A stretch of 64,000 bases of DNA from Parasedimentitalea psychrophila (GTDB lineage Bacteria > Pseudomonadota > Alphaproteobacteria > Rhodobacterales > Rhodobacteraceae): the NCBI RefSeq assembly GCF_030285785.1, contig NZ_CP127247.1:4611501-4675500 (forward strand), given 5' to 3'. Of this stretch, positions 45,541-54,922 are shown piece by piece. Numbering within the stretch: position 1 is the first letter of the stretch; each line of letters opens with the position of its first letter. A model generated the notes under the pieces. That model saw nothing but the letters and a program-made list of their open reading frames with translations, ran no database searches and was not told where the DNA came from. Both the position numbers and the translations under genes were made by a program.

Positions 45541-46848
45541 TTGAGCGAATTTTCTACAATGGGGCTTCCCGAGAAGCTTCTGGCCCGGATCGAAGCCATG
45601 GGCTTCAAAGACCCAACCCCGATTCAGTCGCACGCAATTCCGCATGCGTTGCAGGGCCGCGACGTGCTGGGCCTGGCCCAGACCGGCACCGGCAAAACCG
45701 CAGCCTTCGGGGTGCCGCTGATTGCTCAGATGATGCAGTATGAGCGTAAACCCGCTCCCAAGACCGTACGCGGTCTGGTTCTGGCGCCAACCCGTGAGTT
45801 GGCCAATCAGATCAGCCAGCAGATCAAAGGCCTGATGGATGGCTCATCGATGAGCGTCGGCCTGGTGGTTGGCGGCGTATCGATCAACCCGCAGATCCAG
45901 CGCATTGCCCGTGGCACCGACATTCTGGTCGCCACCCCCGGTCGTTTGCTGGACATTCTGGACCGCCGCGCCCTTAACCTTGGCTCCTGTGATTTCCTGG
46001 TGCTGGACGAAGCCGACCAGATGCTGGACATGGGCTTTATCCACGCCCTGCGCAAAATCGCCGCGCTGCTGCCCACCGAGCGCCAGACCATGCTGTTCTC
46101 GGCCACCATGCCAAAACAGATGAACGAGATCGCCGCTAGCTACCTCAAAAGCCCGATCCGGGTCGAAGTCTCGCCTCCGGGCAAGGCTGCCGACAAGGTC
46201 ACCCAAGAGGTGCATTTCATCGCCAAGGCGGAAAAGACTTCGCTGCTGAAAGAGCTGCTGTCCAAGCACACAGACGAGCGTTCGCTGGTCTTTGGCCGCA
46301 CCAAGCATGGCTCGGAAAAGCTGATGAAGACGCTGGAAAAGGCTGGTTTCTCGACAGCCTCGATCCACGGCAACAAAAGCCAGGGCCAGCGCGACCGGGC
46401 AATTGCGGCGTTTAAATCCGGTCAGATCAAAGTGCTGGTGGCCACCGATGTGGCGGCCCGCGGGCTGGATATTCCGGACGTCAAACACGTCTATAACTAT
46501 GATCTGCCCAATGTGCCCGACGCCTATGTGCACCGCATCGGCCGCACCGCGCGGGCTGGCAAGGACGGCGCAGCGATTGCCTTCTGTTCTCCCGATGAAA
46601 TGGGCGAATTGAAGGACATCCAAAAGGTTCTGGGCACCACCATTCCGGTGGCCTCGGGCACCCCTTGGGAAGTTCAGCCCGGCGCCAAGAAACCCAGTGG
46701 CGGTGGTGGCAACCGGCGTCGCGGCGGCGGCGGTGGCGGCGGTGGCCAGCGCAGATCTGCCGGCGGCGGTGACGGTGCCAAGCCCGGCGGTCAGAGTCGG
46801 CGGCGGCGCAGCGGTGGCGGCGGTGGCGGCAACCGGACCGCAGCTTAA
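45541..46848 (+). CDS. DEAD-box ATP-dependent RNA helicase
   Basis: The start TTG 45541 has AAAGGA upstream and gives 435 residues. The motifs in order are Q motif ([14 protein letters not shown]), Walker [50 protein letters not shown] and [13 protein letters not shown]. The C-terminal 60 residues are a Gly/Arg-rich tail ([19 protein letters not shown]) that likely binds RNA. It resembles RhlE-type helicases acting in ribosome assembly and RNA decay. Confidence 0.94.
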   Translation: MSEFSTMGLPEKLLARIEAMGFKDPTPIQSHAIPHALQGRDVLGLAQTGTGKTAAFGVPLIAQMMQYERKPAPKTVRGLVLAPTRELANQISQQIKGLMDGSSMSVGLVVGGVSINPQIQRIARGTDILVATPGRLLDILDRRALNLGSCDFLVLDEADQMLDMGFIHALRKIAALLPTERQTMLFSATMPKQMNEIAASYLKSPIRVEVSPPGKAADKVTQEVHFIAKAEKTSLLKELLSKHTDERSLVFGRTKHGSEKLMKTLEKAGFSTASIHGNKSQGQRDRAIAAFKSGQIKVLVATDVAARGLDIPDVKHVYNYDLPNVPDAYVHRIGRTARAGKDGAAIAFCSPDEMGELKDIQKVLGTTIPVASGTPWEVQPGAKKPSGGGGNRRRGGGGGGGGQRRSAGGGDGAKPGGQSRRRRSGGGGGGNRTAA

Positions 46849-46885
46849 CTGCAGTGTGACCTCTGGTTAACCCAAAAACAATTCA

Positions 46886-46919
46886 AACCCCGCTCCGGTG
46901 CTCACCGGGGCGGGGTTTT
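46886..46919. terminator. Terminator shared by convergent genes
   Basis: AACCCCGC-T-CCGGTG (46886-46900) pairs with CACCGG-G-GCGGGGTT (46903-46917), followed by TTT. It lies between the helicase stop and the end of the minus-strand phosphodiesterase gene. Confidence 0.9.
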
Positions 46920-47618
46920 TCATGCGCGACGCAGGTCAGCCCAGACCGGCAGATGATCCGAGGCAATATGGGCCGGGCGTTCGCTGTAAACCCCATGCGC
47001 CGCCACCTGTAGATCCGGGCCAATGGCGATCCGGTCCAAGGCGCCAATGGGGCGCAGCGCCGGGAAACTCGGCTTGGGTACCAAAAAGGTCATTTCCGGC
47101 GCCAGATGATCCAGAACCGGGGCCCGCGACCACTCGTTAAAGTCACCGCCCCAGACCAAGGGTGTGTCATCAAAACTGGCGCTCTCGCGGGCCAGATGCA
47201 GCACCTGCTCGTGGCGCACTCTACCGGTCAGCCCAAGATGCGCACCGATCACCCGCAGCGGGCCGATGGCGGTGTCGAACCGCGCCCAGACTGCACCACG
47301 CGGTCCCAGCCCCGGCAGCTTGATGTGGCCATGATCGCGCATGGTCACCGAATCTGAGCGCCACAAAATCGCGTTGCCATGCCAGCCCAGAGAGCCCGCG
47401 CCGCCCAGGTTGGCAATCTGCCAGCCGGCCTCGTCCAGCACAAAATGCGGCAAGGCAGCGGGTCGCGGAGGCAGCCGCTTGTCGGCCTCTTGCAGCAGCA
47501 CGATCTGAGCGCCGGTGCCGTCGATCACCTGCAATGTGCGCCGCGGCCTGCGGCGCAGGTCCAGACCAACACATTTCTGAATATTGTAACTGGCCAGGCG
47601 CAGGGTTGGGACAGACAT
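46920..47618 (-). CDS. Endonuclease/exonuclease/phosphatase-family protein
   Basis: The 232-residue protein has the EEP fold signatures: LASYNIQKCVGLD at the start, the catalytic Glu in IVLLQEADKRL (about residue 42), HLGLTG (about 128), GGDFNEW (about 157) and the terminal ASDHLPVWADL with the catalytic His. Members cleave phosphodiesters in nucleic acids, lipids or inositol phosphates. Substrate is unknown. Confidence 0.88.
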   Translation of the reverse strand: MSVPTLRLASYNIQKCVGLDLRRRPRRTLQVIDGTGAQIVLLQEADKRLPPRPAALPHFVLDEAGWQIANLGGAGSLGWHGNAILWRSDSVTMRDHGHIKLPGLGPRGAVWARFDTAIGPLRVIGAHLGLTGRVRHEQVLHLARESASFDDTPLVWGGDFNEWSRAPVLDHLAPEMTFLVPKPSFPALRPIGALDRIAIGPDLQVAAHGVYSERPAHIASDHLPVWADLRRA

Positions 47619-47739
47619 CTAAATTCCTTTGGTTGCCTGAGTATTGGCTATTCTGCCGATCCGGTACAGGGCGGTTTGCTTTCAATCGAAACTACGCTCA
47701 AAAGGGGGGCTGTCTGCCCCCTCTTGGCCTCTGGCCAAT

Positions 47740-47770
47740 TCACCCCCGAGGATATTTAGAGCCAGATGAA
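47740..47770 (+). repeat. Roseobacter-type intergenic repeat, copy 2
   Basis: CCCCCGAGGATATTTAGAGC followed by CAGATGAA, the best match in the window to the family form CCCC-AGGATATTTTTGGCCAGA. Confidence 0.65.
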
Positions 47771-47775
47771 TGGGA

Positions 47776-49194
47776 TCAGGTGCCACAGAAGGTCGCCGGG
47801 ACCACCTGATCCGGGGTTGGCGGTAGGCGCAGGTCAGCCTGGTCAGGCTGCTGTGCAAAGGGCTGTGCCAGCACCTGATTTAAACGGTGAAACAGCGCGT
47901 AATCCCCCGCCACCGCGGCAGCTATCATCTGTTCGATCTGGTGATTTCGCGGGATATAGGCGGGGTTAGATCTGAGCATCAGCGCCTGTGAATCAGGTTC
48001 ATCCGCCAACCGCGCCTGCCAGCGGGCCTGCCAGCGCGCAAAGCCAGCGCGATCCGCAAAATGATCGCCACCACCGCCGGTCGCCAAAGAACGGAATGTA
48101 TTGGTGAAATCGCTTTGATTCTGGGCCATCAGGCTGAGCAGCTCAGAGATCAGCTGCAGATCCTCCGCATGGGCGCTCGAGAGGCCCAGCTTGGCGCGAA
48201 AATTTTGTTCCCAGTGCTGCTGCGTCAGCGCCGGCATGGCATGCACGATCTCGGTTGCCTGCTCCACCGCCTGCTGCGGATCGTCAAGCTGCTGGATCAG
48301 CGCTGTGGCCAGTTGCGCCAGGTTCCATACGGCAATTTCGGGCTGGTTATCATAGGCATAGCGGCCATTGCGGTCGATGGAGCTGAACACTGTTTGCGGG
48401 TGGTAGCGATCCATGAAGGCGCAGGGGCCATAGTCGATGGTTTCGCCGGCGATCGACGAGTTGTCCGTATTCATCACCCCGTGGATAAACCCCACCGCCA
48501 TCCAGTCTGCGATCAGCTTGCTCTGCGCATCGCGCACCGCGCGCAACAGATCCATCGGCCCCACTGCCTGCGGATAGTGACGTTGAATTGCGTAATCTGT
48601 CAGCTGTTTCAAACTGTGGATGTCGCCGCGACGGGCAAACACTTCAAAGCTGCCCACCCGCAGATGGCTGGAGGCCACACGGGTCAGCACCGCCCCCGGC
48701 AGGCCCCGCTCGCGCTGGACGATGTCTCCGGTTGCAACCGCCGCCAATGCCCGCGTGGTGGGGATACCAAGGGCATGCATGGCCTCGGAGACCACATATT
48801 CCCGCAGCACCGGCCCCAGCCAGGCGCGTCCATCGCCGCGGCGGGAATAGGGCGTGCGCCCGGAGCCCTTCAGCTGGATGTCGCGCCGCTGTCCGTCAAT
48901 GCCGACCGTTTCCCCCAGCAGTACCGCACGGCCATCGCCAAGCTGCGGGTTGTAGCTGCCAAACTGGTGCCCCGCGTAAAGCTGCGCCAGCGGCTCGGCC
49001 CCCTTGGGCAGCTGATTGCCGCCAAACACCTGTGCCATCTCGTCATTTTCACCTGGAGAGATCCCCAGCATTTGAGCCAGGTCCTGGTTAAAGGCAATCA
49101 GGGTCGGGGATTTCACCGGCTCAGGCGCTTGTTTGCTGTAGAACACCGGCGCCAGGCGGGCGTATGAATTGTCAAAGGGGATGTGCAGTTTCAT
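47776..49194 (-). CDS. selO: Protein adenylyltransferase SelO
   Basis: From ATG 49194 (MKLHIPFDNSYARLAP) the protein has 472 residues, the normal length for SelO (YdiU). Hallmarks are LAQLYAGHQFGSYNPQLGDG, QLKGSGRTPYSRRGDGRAWL, VIDWM-like ADWMAVGFIHGVMNTDNSS with the active-site Asn/Asp, and IDYGPCAFMD with the metal Asp. It moves AMP from ATP to Ser, Thr or Tyr of target proteins, with links to redox stress. A longer reading to 49560 overlaps the divergent cupin gene and is rejected. Confidence 0.95.
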   Translation of the reverse strand: MKLHIPFDNSYARLAPVFYSKQAPEPVKSPTLIAFNQDLAQMLGISPGENDEMAQVFGGNQLPKGAEPLAQLYAGHQFGSYNPQLGDGRAVLLGETVGIDGQRRDIQLKGSGRTPYSRRGDGRAWLGPVLREYVVSEAMHALGIPTTRALAAVATGDIVQRERGLPGAVLTRVASSHLRVGSFEVFARRGDIHSLKQLTDYAIQRHYPQAVGPMDLLRAVRDAQSKLIADWMAVGFIHGVMNTDNSSIAGETIDYGPCAFMDRYHPQTVFSSIDRNGRYAYDNQPEIAVWNLAQLATALIQQLDDPQQAVEQATEIVHAMPALTQQHWEQNFRAKLGLSSAHAEDLQLISELLSLMAQNQSDFTNTFRSLATGGGGDHFADRAGFARWQARWQARLADEPDSQALMLRSNPAYIPRNHQIEQMIAAAVAGDYALFHRLNQVLAQPFAQQPDQADLRLPPTPDQVVPATFCGT

Positions 49195-49251
49195 GCCCAC
49201 AACATATGCTTTGGATATAGAACTTCCAGCCATAAAGGAGCGCGCAATTCT

Positions 49252-49671
49252 ATGACGGCACAGGAGATTATCGCCAGGCTTGACCTGCAACCTCACCCCG
49301 AGGGTGGCTGGTACCGGCAGACCTGGCAGGCGGAAAATGAGGGCCGCGCCACTGGCACCTGCATTTATTTTCTGTTGGCCGCCAATGAGCGCAGCCATTG
49401 GCACCGGGTCGATGCCACCGAAATCTGGCTGTTTCATTGCGGCGCGCCGCTGGTGCTGTCGCTGGCGCCGACAGATCGTGGTCCGGCGCAGGACCATCTG
49501 CTGAGCCCGGACTTGCGTGAAGGTGAGCCCCAGATCATTGTCCCCGAAGGCCACTGGCAAGCCGCCCGTAGTACCGGAGACTATACCTTGGTCAGCTGTA
49601 CGGTGTCGCCGGGGTTTCAGTTTGACGGCTTTGAGCTGGCTGCGCCCGGCTTTGATATTGCGCCCAGCTAA
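49252..49671 (+). CDS. Cupin domain protein (DUF985)
   Basis: From ATG 49252, with AAAGGAG upstream, the protein has 139 residues. It begins MTAQEIIARLDLQPHPEGGW and carries HPEGGWYRQTW, SHWHRVDATEIWLFHCGAPL (metal-site histidines) and VSCTVSPGFQFDGFEL, as in DUF985/YML079w cupins. The reaction is unknown. The gene is divergent from selO with 57 bases between the starts. Confidence 0.9.
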   Translation: MTAQEIIARLDLQPHPEGGWYRQTWQAENEGRATGTCIYFLLAANERSHWHRVDATEIWLFHCGAPLVLSLAPTDRGPAQDHLLSPDLREGEPQIIVPEGHWQAARSTGDYTLVSCTVSPGFQFDGFELAAPGFDIAPS

Positions 49672-49683
49672 GCGTTACCCGAG

Positions 49684-50796
49684 CTAGCGATGCCCCGGCA
49701 CACTCACCACACCACCGCCGACACAGGCGCTGACCCCGGTGGTGCCGGGGGCCGAGGTGACCATGCCGCGGGCAACCCGCACTGCCAGATAACCAAAGGC
49801 CTGCGCCTCGAGCATGTCACCGTCCAGACCGACCTCTTCAATGGGTTGCACCGGGCAATCCAGCGACACTGAAAGCATCTGCATCAGCACCGGGTTATGA
49901 CGGCCGCCGCCGGTGGCCAACACCACCCTCGGCTGCTCCGGGCAATGCTGCATTCCCTGCGCCACTCCGGCGGCGCACATCGCGGTTAGTGTCGCTGCGG
50001 CATCTGCGTCGCTCAGCTCTCCAACCAGCGAGATCATTTCCGAAAAATCGTTACGATCCAGCGATTTAGGCGGAAGTTTTGAGAAAAAAGGTTCAGCCAG
50101 GAACAATTCGAGGGCGCCGGTTTCAACAGTGCCGCCTTGCGCAATCTTGCCGCCTGCGTCCATCTCCAGCCCCAGCCGGGCCTGCATCAGATCATTCACT
50201 GGCGCATTGGCCGGGCCGGTGTCAAAGGCCAGCAATGCGCCCGGTTGCTCAGCCGTGTCCAGACGCGGATCAACATAGGTGAGATTGCCAACACCGCCGA
50301 GGTTAAGGAAACAAACTGGCTGGCGCAGGTTCAGATATTTGGCACAGGCAAAGTGAAAGAACGGCGCCAGTGGCGCCCCCTCGCCGCCCATTGCCACATC
50401 GTCTGAGCGAAAATCCCAGACCACCGGTTTGCCAAGTTTCTCGGCCAGCGCGGCGCCGTCGCCCACCTGAAAAGTGCCCTGCTGACGCGGCGCATGGGCC
50501 AGCGTCTGGCCGTGAAAACCGGCTATATCATAGTCTGAAAAACCGGCCATCAGCTCGCCATGGGCCGCATCGACCACCCGCGCCGCCGCCGTGGCCGCCG
50601 CGCCGCCCCAACATCCCAACCCGGCGCGCAGGATCTCTCTCTCAGCCTTTGAGTAGCCCCGGTAAGCTGAGTCCCCGAAGCCATAGATCTGGCTGCCGTC
50701 CGTCTCAACTATGGCAGCATCAACGCCGTCCAGCGAGGTGCCGCTCATTGCGCCCAGTGCTTTCACCACACCTGTTTTGGAAATGGCATTGCTCAT
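49684..50796 (-). CDS. anmK: Anhydro-N-acetylmuramic acid kinase
   Basis: The 370-residue enzyme has the sugar-kinase ATP motif [17 protein letters not shown] (about residue 16), [11 protein letters not shown] (about 90), [18 protein letters not shown] (about 135) and [11 protein letters not shown] (about 170). It phosphorylates and opens anhydroMurNAc, returning cell-wall sugars to MurNAc-6-phosphate for recycling. It is divergent from tyrS. Confidence 0.94.
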   Translation of the reverse strand: MSNAISKTGVVKALGAMSGTSLDGVDAAIVETDGSQIYGFGDSAYRGYSKAEREILRAGLGCWGGAAATAAARVVDAAHGELMAGFSDYDIAGFHGQTLAHAPRQQGTFQVGDGAALAEKLGKPVVWDFRSDDVAMGGEGAPLAPFFHFACAKYLNLRQPVCFLNLGGVGNLTYVDPRLDTAEQPGALLAFDTGPANAPVNDLMQARLGLEMDAGGKIAQGGTVETGALELFLAEPFFSKLPPKSLDRNDFSEMISLVGELSDADAAATLTAMCAAGVAQGMQHCPEQPRVVLATGGGRHNPVLMQMLSVSLDCPVQPIEEVGLDGDMLEAQAFGYLAVRVARGMVTSAPGTTGVSACVGGGVVSVPGHR

Positions 50797-50936
50797 TCTC
50801 AGCCCCTTTTGCTGCTGCCGGATCTACTCTGCCCGTTAACCATCCTTATAGGATAGTGTTTTTCTCTCGAAAACCTGTTCCCACTGCCGCAATTGCGTTT
50901 TATACAGGCCGACGCAATCCATAGCCGAGGCACATC

Positions 50937-52199
50937 ATGACCTACCATCCCAAATCGGAATTCATGCGCGTAATGATAGAGCGCGGGTATCTGGCCGATT
51001 GCACCGATTATCAGGGGCTGGACGAAGCCCTGATGACCCCGGGCCAGCCTGCCTATATCGGTTTTGATGCCACCGCCAAATCGCTGCATGTTGGATCGCT
51101 GATCCAGATCATGATGCTGCGCTGGTTGCAGAAAACCGGCCACAAACCAATCACCCTGATGGGCGGCGGCACCACCAAGGTGGGCGATCCGTCGTTTCGT
51201 GCGGATGAGCGGCCGCTGCTGACCGATGCGCAGATTGACGATAATATCGCCGGCATCAAGCGGGTGTTCTCGGCCTATGTTGACTATAGCGACGACAAAA
51301 ACGGCGCGGTGATGATCAACAATGCCGAATGGCTGGACGGGTTGAACTACCTGGAATTTCTGCGCGACATTGGCCGTCACTTCTCGGTTAACCGGATGCT
51401 GGCGTTTGAATCGGTGAAGTCACGACTGGACCGCGAGCAATCGCTCAGCTTTCTCGAATTCAACTACATGATCTTGCAAGCCTATGATTTCATGGAGCTG
51501 CACAGCCGCTATGGCTGTATCCTGCAGATGGGCGGATCGGACCAGTGGGGCAATATCGTCAATGGTATCGACCTGACCCGCCGCACCATTGAGGGGGAGG
51601 TGTTTGGCCTGACCTCGCCGCTGCTGACCACCTCGGATGGCAAGAAGATGGGCAAATCTCTGTCTGGCGCGATCTGGTTGAACCCCGACATGCTGTCACC
51701 TTATGAATTCTGGCAGTTCTGGCGCAACACCACCGATGCCGATGTTGGCCGCTTCCTGAAGCTCTATACAGAGCTGCCGATCGAAGACTGTGATCGTCTG
51801 GGGGCGCTGCAAGGCTCTGATATCAACGCGGCCAAGATCCGCCTGGCAAACGAAGTGACGACGCTGCTGCACGGTGCTGACGCCGCCGCAAAGGCCGAGG
51901 CCACCGCGCGTGAAGTCTTTGAAAAAGGCGGCATTGGCGGTGATCTTCCAACTGTGACGCTGTCGGCTGCGGATCTGGGCGATGGTATCTCTATCGTGCA
52001 GTTGATCGTAAAATCCGGGCTGGCGAAAACCGGCAAAGAGGCCAAGCGTCTTATTGCTGAGAGCGGTGCCAAGCTGGATGATGCGCCGCTGACCGACGCC
52101 GGGCTGATGATTACCGCTGATGCGCTGACCTCGCCGATCAAGCTGAGCGCCGGTAAAAAGCGCCACGCGTTGGTACAGCTCGACGGCCAAAATACCTGA
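50937..52199 (+). CDS. tyrS: Tyrosyl-tRNA synthetase
   Basis: The 420-residue class I synthetase has [20 protein letters not shown] (HIGH-like, about residue 45), [12 protein letters not shown] (about 195), the KMSKS-like loop KKMGKS (about 235) and a C-terminal S4-like RNA-binding domain ([20 protein letters not shown]). It charges tRNA-Tyr. Length and motifs are normal. Confidence 0.97.
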   Translation: MTYHPKSEFMRVMIERGYLADCTDYQGLDEALMTPGQPAYIGFDATAKSLHVGSLIQIMMLRWLQKTGHKPITLMGGGTTKVGDPSFRADERPLLTDAQIDDNIAGIKRVFSAYVDYSDDKNGAVMINNAEWLDGLNYLEFLRDIGRHFSVNRMLAFESVKSRLDREQSLSFLEFNYMILQAYDFMELHSRYGCILQMGGSDQWGNIVNGIDLTRRTIEGEVFGLTSPLLTTSDGKKMGKSLSGAIWLNPDMLSPYEFWQFWRNTTDADVGRFLKLYTELPIEDCDRLGALQGSDINAAKIRLANEVTTLLHGADAAAKAEATAREVFEKGGIGGDLPTVTLSAADLGDGISIVQLIVKSGLAKTGKEAKRLIAESGAKLDDAPLTDAGLMITADALTSPIKLSAGKKRHALVQLDGQNT

Positions 52200-52203
52200 A
52201 TGG

Positions 52204-52240
52204 ACATCACTGGTCCGCAGTCTCTTCGGGCCAGTGATGT
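52204..52240 (+). terminator. Hairpin after tyrS
   Basis: ACATCACTGG (52204-52213) pairs with CCAGTGATGT (52231-52240), four bases after the tyrS stop. The T-run is short, and the hairpin could also serve the small minus-strand ORF. Confidence 0.65.
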
Positions 52241-52264
52241 TTATGGCCGCCAGGCCCCCGTGGA

Positions 52265-52402
52265 TCAGCCCAGCAGCCAGGCTATGCCATTCAGTAAGAT
52301 GAACACGGGCACCGACAGCGCCGTCGCCAACAAAAATGCGGCGGCTCTGGTCATCCGAGGAGCGGGCGCCGAGAGACCCATGATTTTATATTGATTTTTC
52401 AT
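52265..52402 (-). CDS. Small predicted membrane protein (45 residues)
   Basis: A short ORF on the minus strand from ATG 52402 to TGA 52265. It begins MKNQYKIMGLSAPAPRM and has one long hydrophobic segment (AAAFLLATALSVPVFILLNG) near its end. It fills the gap between tyrS and the acyltransferase and is convergent with tyrS. The ribosome site is weak (GAGACC just before ATG). Composition and a sharp charged-then-membrane layout favour a real gene, but there is no known family. Confidence 0.45.
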   Translation of the reverse strand: MKNQYKIMGLSAPAPRMTRAAAFLLATALSVPVFILLNGIAWLLG

Positions 52403-52447
52403 GGTCTCATTAACCAGCATTTAGGTTTCAACAGCGTTAATGGGCTC

Positions 52448-53392
52448 ATGTTTGATTTTATGCCAGCAGATGTCATGCCCCGCCCCATACAACGCGCCAC
52501 TCCTATCCGCTCCATCGCCCAGTCGCCAGAATTTGCGCGCGCCTTACGTTATCGCGGCCAAGCGCCGCTGATTCTTGACCAGCTCAACAATACCCTAGTC
52601 ATGCGTCGGCGCATTGGGCGGTTTTTGGATGTCGCCATGGTCAACCGTGCGCCGATCGACAAGCCCCTGCGGCTGCTGGAAATGTTGCAGGAACAGGGCC
52701 TGCGCCGCACCCCCGTCATCCTGTCCCCCGAAAGCCCAACCCCGGATCTGGCCAGGCTCGGTGCCGTCCCGGTGATGAGCCCGGCCCGGATTGCCCGGCT
52801 GGATCTGACCGCCCCCAAGGAGCAGCGCCGCGCCGCCCTTCACCAGAAATGGCGGAACCGGCTAAAACATGCCGAATCGCAGGGCCTGAGGGTGAGCCGC
52901 CAGACCATGCCGGTGGACCCGGCCCATTGGTTGTTTCAGGCCGACGCCAAACAACAGGGCCAGCGTGGCTATCGCAACTGGCCGCAGGATCTGACCCTGG
53001 CCTATGTGCGTACAAACCCCGGCAAGGCAAAACTGTTTCAGGCCTTTGAGGGCAACGACAGCGTCGCCGCCGTGCTGATCCTTTGTCATGGCACCAGCGC
53101 CAGTTACCACATCAGCCATTCCACCGATCGGGGCCGCGCGTTGTCAGCCCATAATCTCCTAATGTGGCAAGCCATCAACTGGTTGGCCGCAAACGAATAC
53201 ACCGAACTGGATCTCGGGCTGATCAATACCGAAGATGCGGCGGGGCTGGCCCGCTTCAAGCTCGGAACCGGCGCCCAGTTGCACACTCTGGGTGGCAGCT
53301 GGCTTTATTGGCCGCCAATGGGGCGCCTGTTGCGGCCACTGGCAGCACTCGATCGCCAGGTAATGACGCCCCGGAAAACTGGACAGCTCTAG
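52448..53392 (+). CDS. GNAT/FemAB-like acyltransferase
   Basis: About 314 residues from ATG 52448. The second half has the FemAB-type GNAT fold: KEQRRAALHQKWRNRLKHAE, FQAFEGNDSVAAVLILCHG, ASYHISHSTDRGRALSAHNL and YTELDLGLINTEDAAGLARF. Such proteins transfer aminoacyl or acyl groups; substrate is unknown. The start is uncertain: in-frame ATGs at 52391, 52448 and 52460 all have weak ribosome sites. Confidence 0.72.
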   Translation: MFDFMPADVMPRPIQRATPIRSIAQSPEFARALRYRGQAPLILDQLNNTLVMRRRIGRFLDVAMVNRAPIDKPLRLLEMLQEQGLRRTPVILSPESPTPDLARLGAVPVMSPARIARLDLTAPKEQRRAALHQKWRNRLKHAESQGLRVSRQTMPVDPAHWLFQADAKQQGQRGYRNWPQDLTLAYVRTNPGKAKLFQAFEGNDSVAAVLILCHGTSASYHISHSTDRGRALSAHNLLMWQAINWLAANEYTELDLGLINTEDAAGLARFKLGTGAQLHTLGGSWLYWPPMGRLLRPLAALDRQVMTPRKTGQL

Positions 53393-53443
53393 GCGCATGT
53401 GATTATCTGAACGCCTGTTCAGATAGCACAAGGACCTGCGCTC

Positions 53444-54199
53444 ATGAAATTGTCGACCACAGCCGCCGTCATCACGGGCGGCGCTTCGGGACTGGGCGAA
53501 GCCACCGCACGTCACTTCGCCGAAAACGGAGCCCAAGTCACAATTCTGGACCGGGACGCCGAGCGCGGCCCAGCCATCGCCGCTGAAATCGGCGGGCACT
53601 TCATCCAGACCGATGTTACCGACGAAACTTCGGTCCTTGCAGCGATCCAATACGCCTCCGGCAAGATGGGGAAGATTACCGCCTGTGTGAACTGCGCCGG
53701 CATCGCTTATGGAATCAAAACTGTTGGCCGCGACGGGCCGCACCCGCTGGACGCCTACCGGCGCACCATCGACATCAATCTGGTCGGAACCTTCAATGTG
53801 GCGCGCCTCGCTGCGGTGGAAATTGCCAAAAATGAGCCCGAGCCAGACGGTGCCCGTGGGGTGATCATCAACACCGCCTCGGTTGCGGCTTTTGACGGTC
53901 AAAAAGGTCAGGTTGCCTATGCCGCCTCCAAGGGCGGTATCGTTGGCATGTGCCTGCCGATGGCCCGCGATCTGGCCTCCACCGGCATTCGGGTGATGAC
54001 CATTGCGCCGGGAATCTTCATGACCCCGATGCTGGCCGGCCTGCCCGAAGAGGTACAGCAACAACTGGCCGAAGATGTGCCGAACCCGGCCCGTTTGGGC
54101 GACCCCTCCGAATATGGCCGCACCGCCGGTTTTATTGTCGAGATGGGCTATCTGAATGGCGAAGTTATCCGTCTCGACGGTGCCTTGCGCATGCGCTAG
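53444..54199 (+). CDS. SDR-family dehydrogenase (3-hydroxyacyl-CoA dehydrogenase type-2-like)
   Basis: The 251-residue protein has [17 protein letters not shown] (about residue 9), VNCAGIAYG (about 85) and the catalytic Ser and Tyr-Lys in [20 protein letters not shown] (about 145-165). The extended [15 protein letters not shown] segment and the late [11 protein letters not shown] match the HSD10/short-chain 3-hydroxyacyl-CoA dehydrogenase group. It would act in fatty-acid or branched amino-acid oxidation with NAD. It has its own short promoter gap. Confidence 0.86.
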   Translation: MKLSTTAAVITGGASGLGEATARHFAENGAQVTILDRDAERGPAIAAEIGGHFIQTDVTDETSVLAAIQYASGKMGKITACVNCAGIAYGIKTVGRDGPHPLDAYRRTIDINLVGTFNVARLAAVEIAKNEPEPDGARGVIINTASVAAFDGQKGQVAYAASKGGIVGMCLPMARDLASTGIRVMTIAPGIFMTPMLAGLPEEVQQQLAEDVPNPARLGDPSEYGRTAGFIVEMGYLNGEVIRLDGALRMR

Positions 54200-54233
54200 C
54201 GCGTAAAAAAAAATCAGGCAGCAGGAGACCAAA

Positions 54234-54788
54234 GTGGCAAGAACCGAACGCGAAAAGATGCAATCCGGTGACTGGTACTGCTGCCTGGATCCGGAACTGG
54301 ACGTTTTACGTCACGCGGCACGCGGCGCTGTTCACCAGCACAACATTGCGGCACCTGACCAAAACACCCACTTAAGCCCGCCACTGGCAAACCTGTTTGC
54401 CGCCCATGGCAGCCACTGTTTTATTGAGGCGCCGTTTCACTGCGCCTATGGGATCAACATCTCCCTTGGTGATAACGTCTATCTGAATGCCGGCTGCACA
54501 ATTTTGGACAGCGCCCCAGTCACCATCGGCGACCGCTGTATGTTTGGCCCTAATGTGCAAATCTACTGCGCCCAACACCACAAAGACGCGGTATTGCGCA
54601 GCCAGGGCCAGGAAATTGCCCTTCCCGTCACCGTCGGTCACGACGTCTGGATCGGCGGCGGTGCAATCATCATGCCCGGTGTCAGTATTGGTGACAGGGC
54701 CATTATCGGAGCCGGGTCTGTGGTCCTGCGCGATGTCACAACTGGAACAACCGTTGTCGGCTCACCGGCCCGGGCCCTTGCCAGCTAG
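54234..54788 (+). CDS. Sugar O-acetyltransferase (maltose acetyltransferase/NodL-like)
   Basis: The 184-residue left-handed beta-helix protein starts at GTG 54234, after CAGGAG. It has the Mac N-terminal domain (REKMQSGDWYCCLDPEL), hexapeptide repeats (INISLGDNVYLNAGCTILDS, VTIGDRCMFGPNVQIYCAQH with the catalytic His) and the coil end IGGGAIIMPGVSIGDRAIIG. It moves acetyl from acetyl-CoA to a sugar hydroxyl. Confidence 0.92.
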   Translation: MARTEREKMQSGDWYCCLDPELDVLRHAARGAVHQHNIAAPDQNTHLSPPLANLFAAHGSHCFIEAPFHCAYGINISLGDNVYLNAGCTILDSAPVTIGDRCMFGPNVQIYCAQHHKDAVLRSQGQEIALPVTVGHDVWIGGGAIIMPGVSIGDRAIIGAGSVVLRDVTTGTTVVGSPARALAS

Positions 54789-54818
54789 AATAGACCAAAA
54801 CTCCCGAATCCCCCCAGC

Positions 54819-54847
54819 TTCATCTGGCTATAAATATCCCAGGGGTG
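54819..54847 (-). repeat. Roseobacter-type intergenic repeat, copy 3
   Basis: TTCATCTGGCTATAAATATC followed by CCAGGGG, reverse orientation of the family motif. Confidence 0.6.
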
Positions 54848-54922
54848 AATGGGGCGCCAATTCATTGGCTCCCCAGAGGGGGCAGCGCCCCTCCCTGTTT
54901 TTGTAAATTGGCTGATGCAGAC

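Noticed and set aside
48061-49167. 368-codon plus-strand ORF
   Set aside because: Antisense to SelO; no start signal and no family features.
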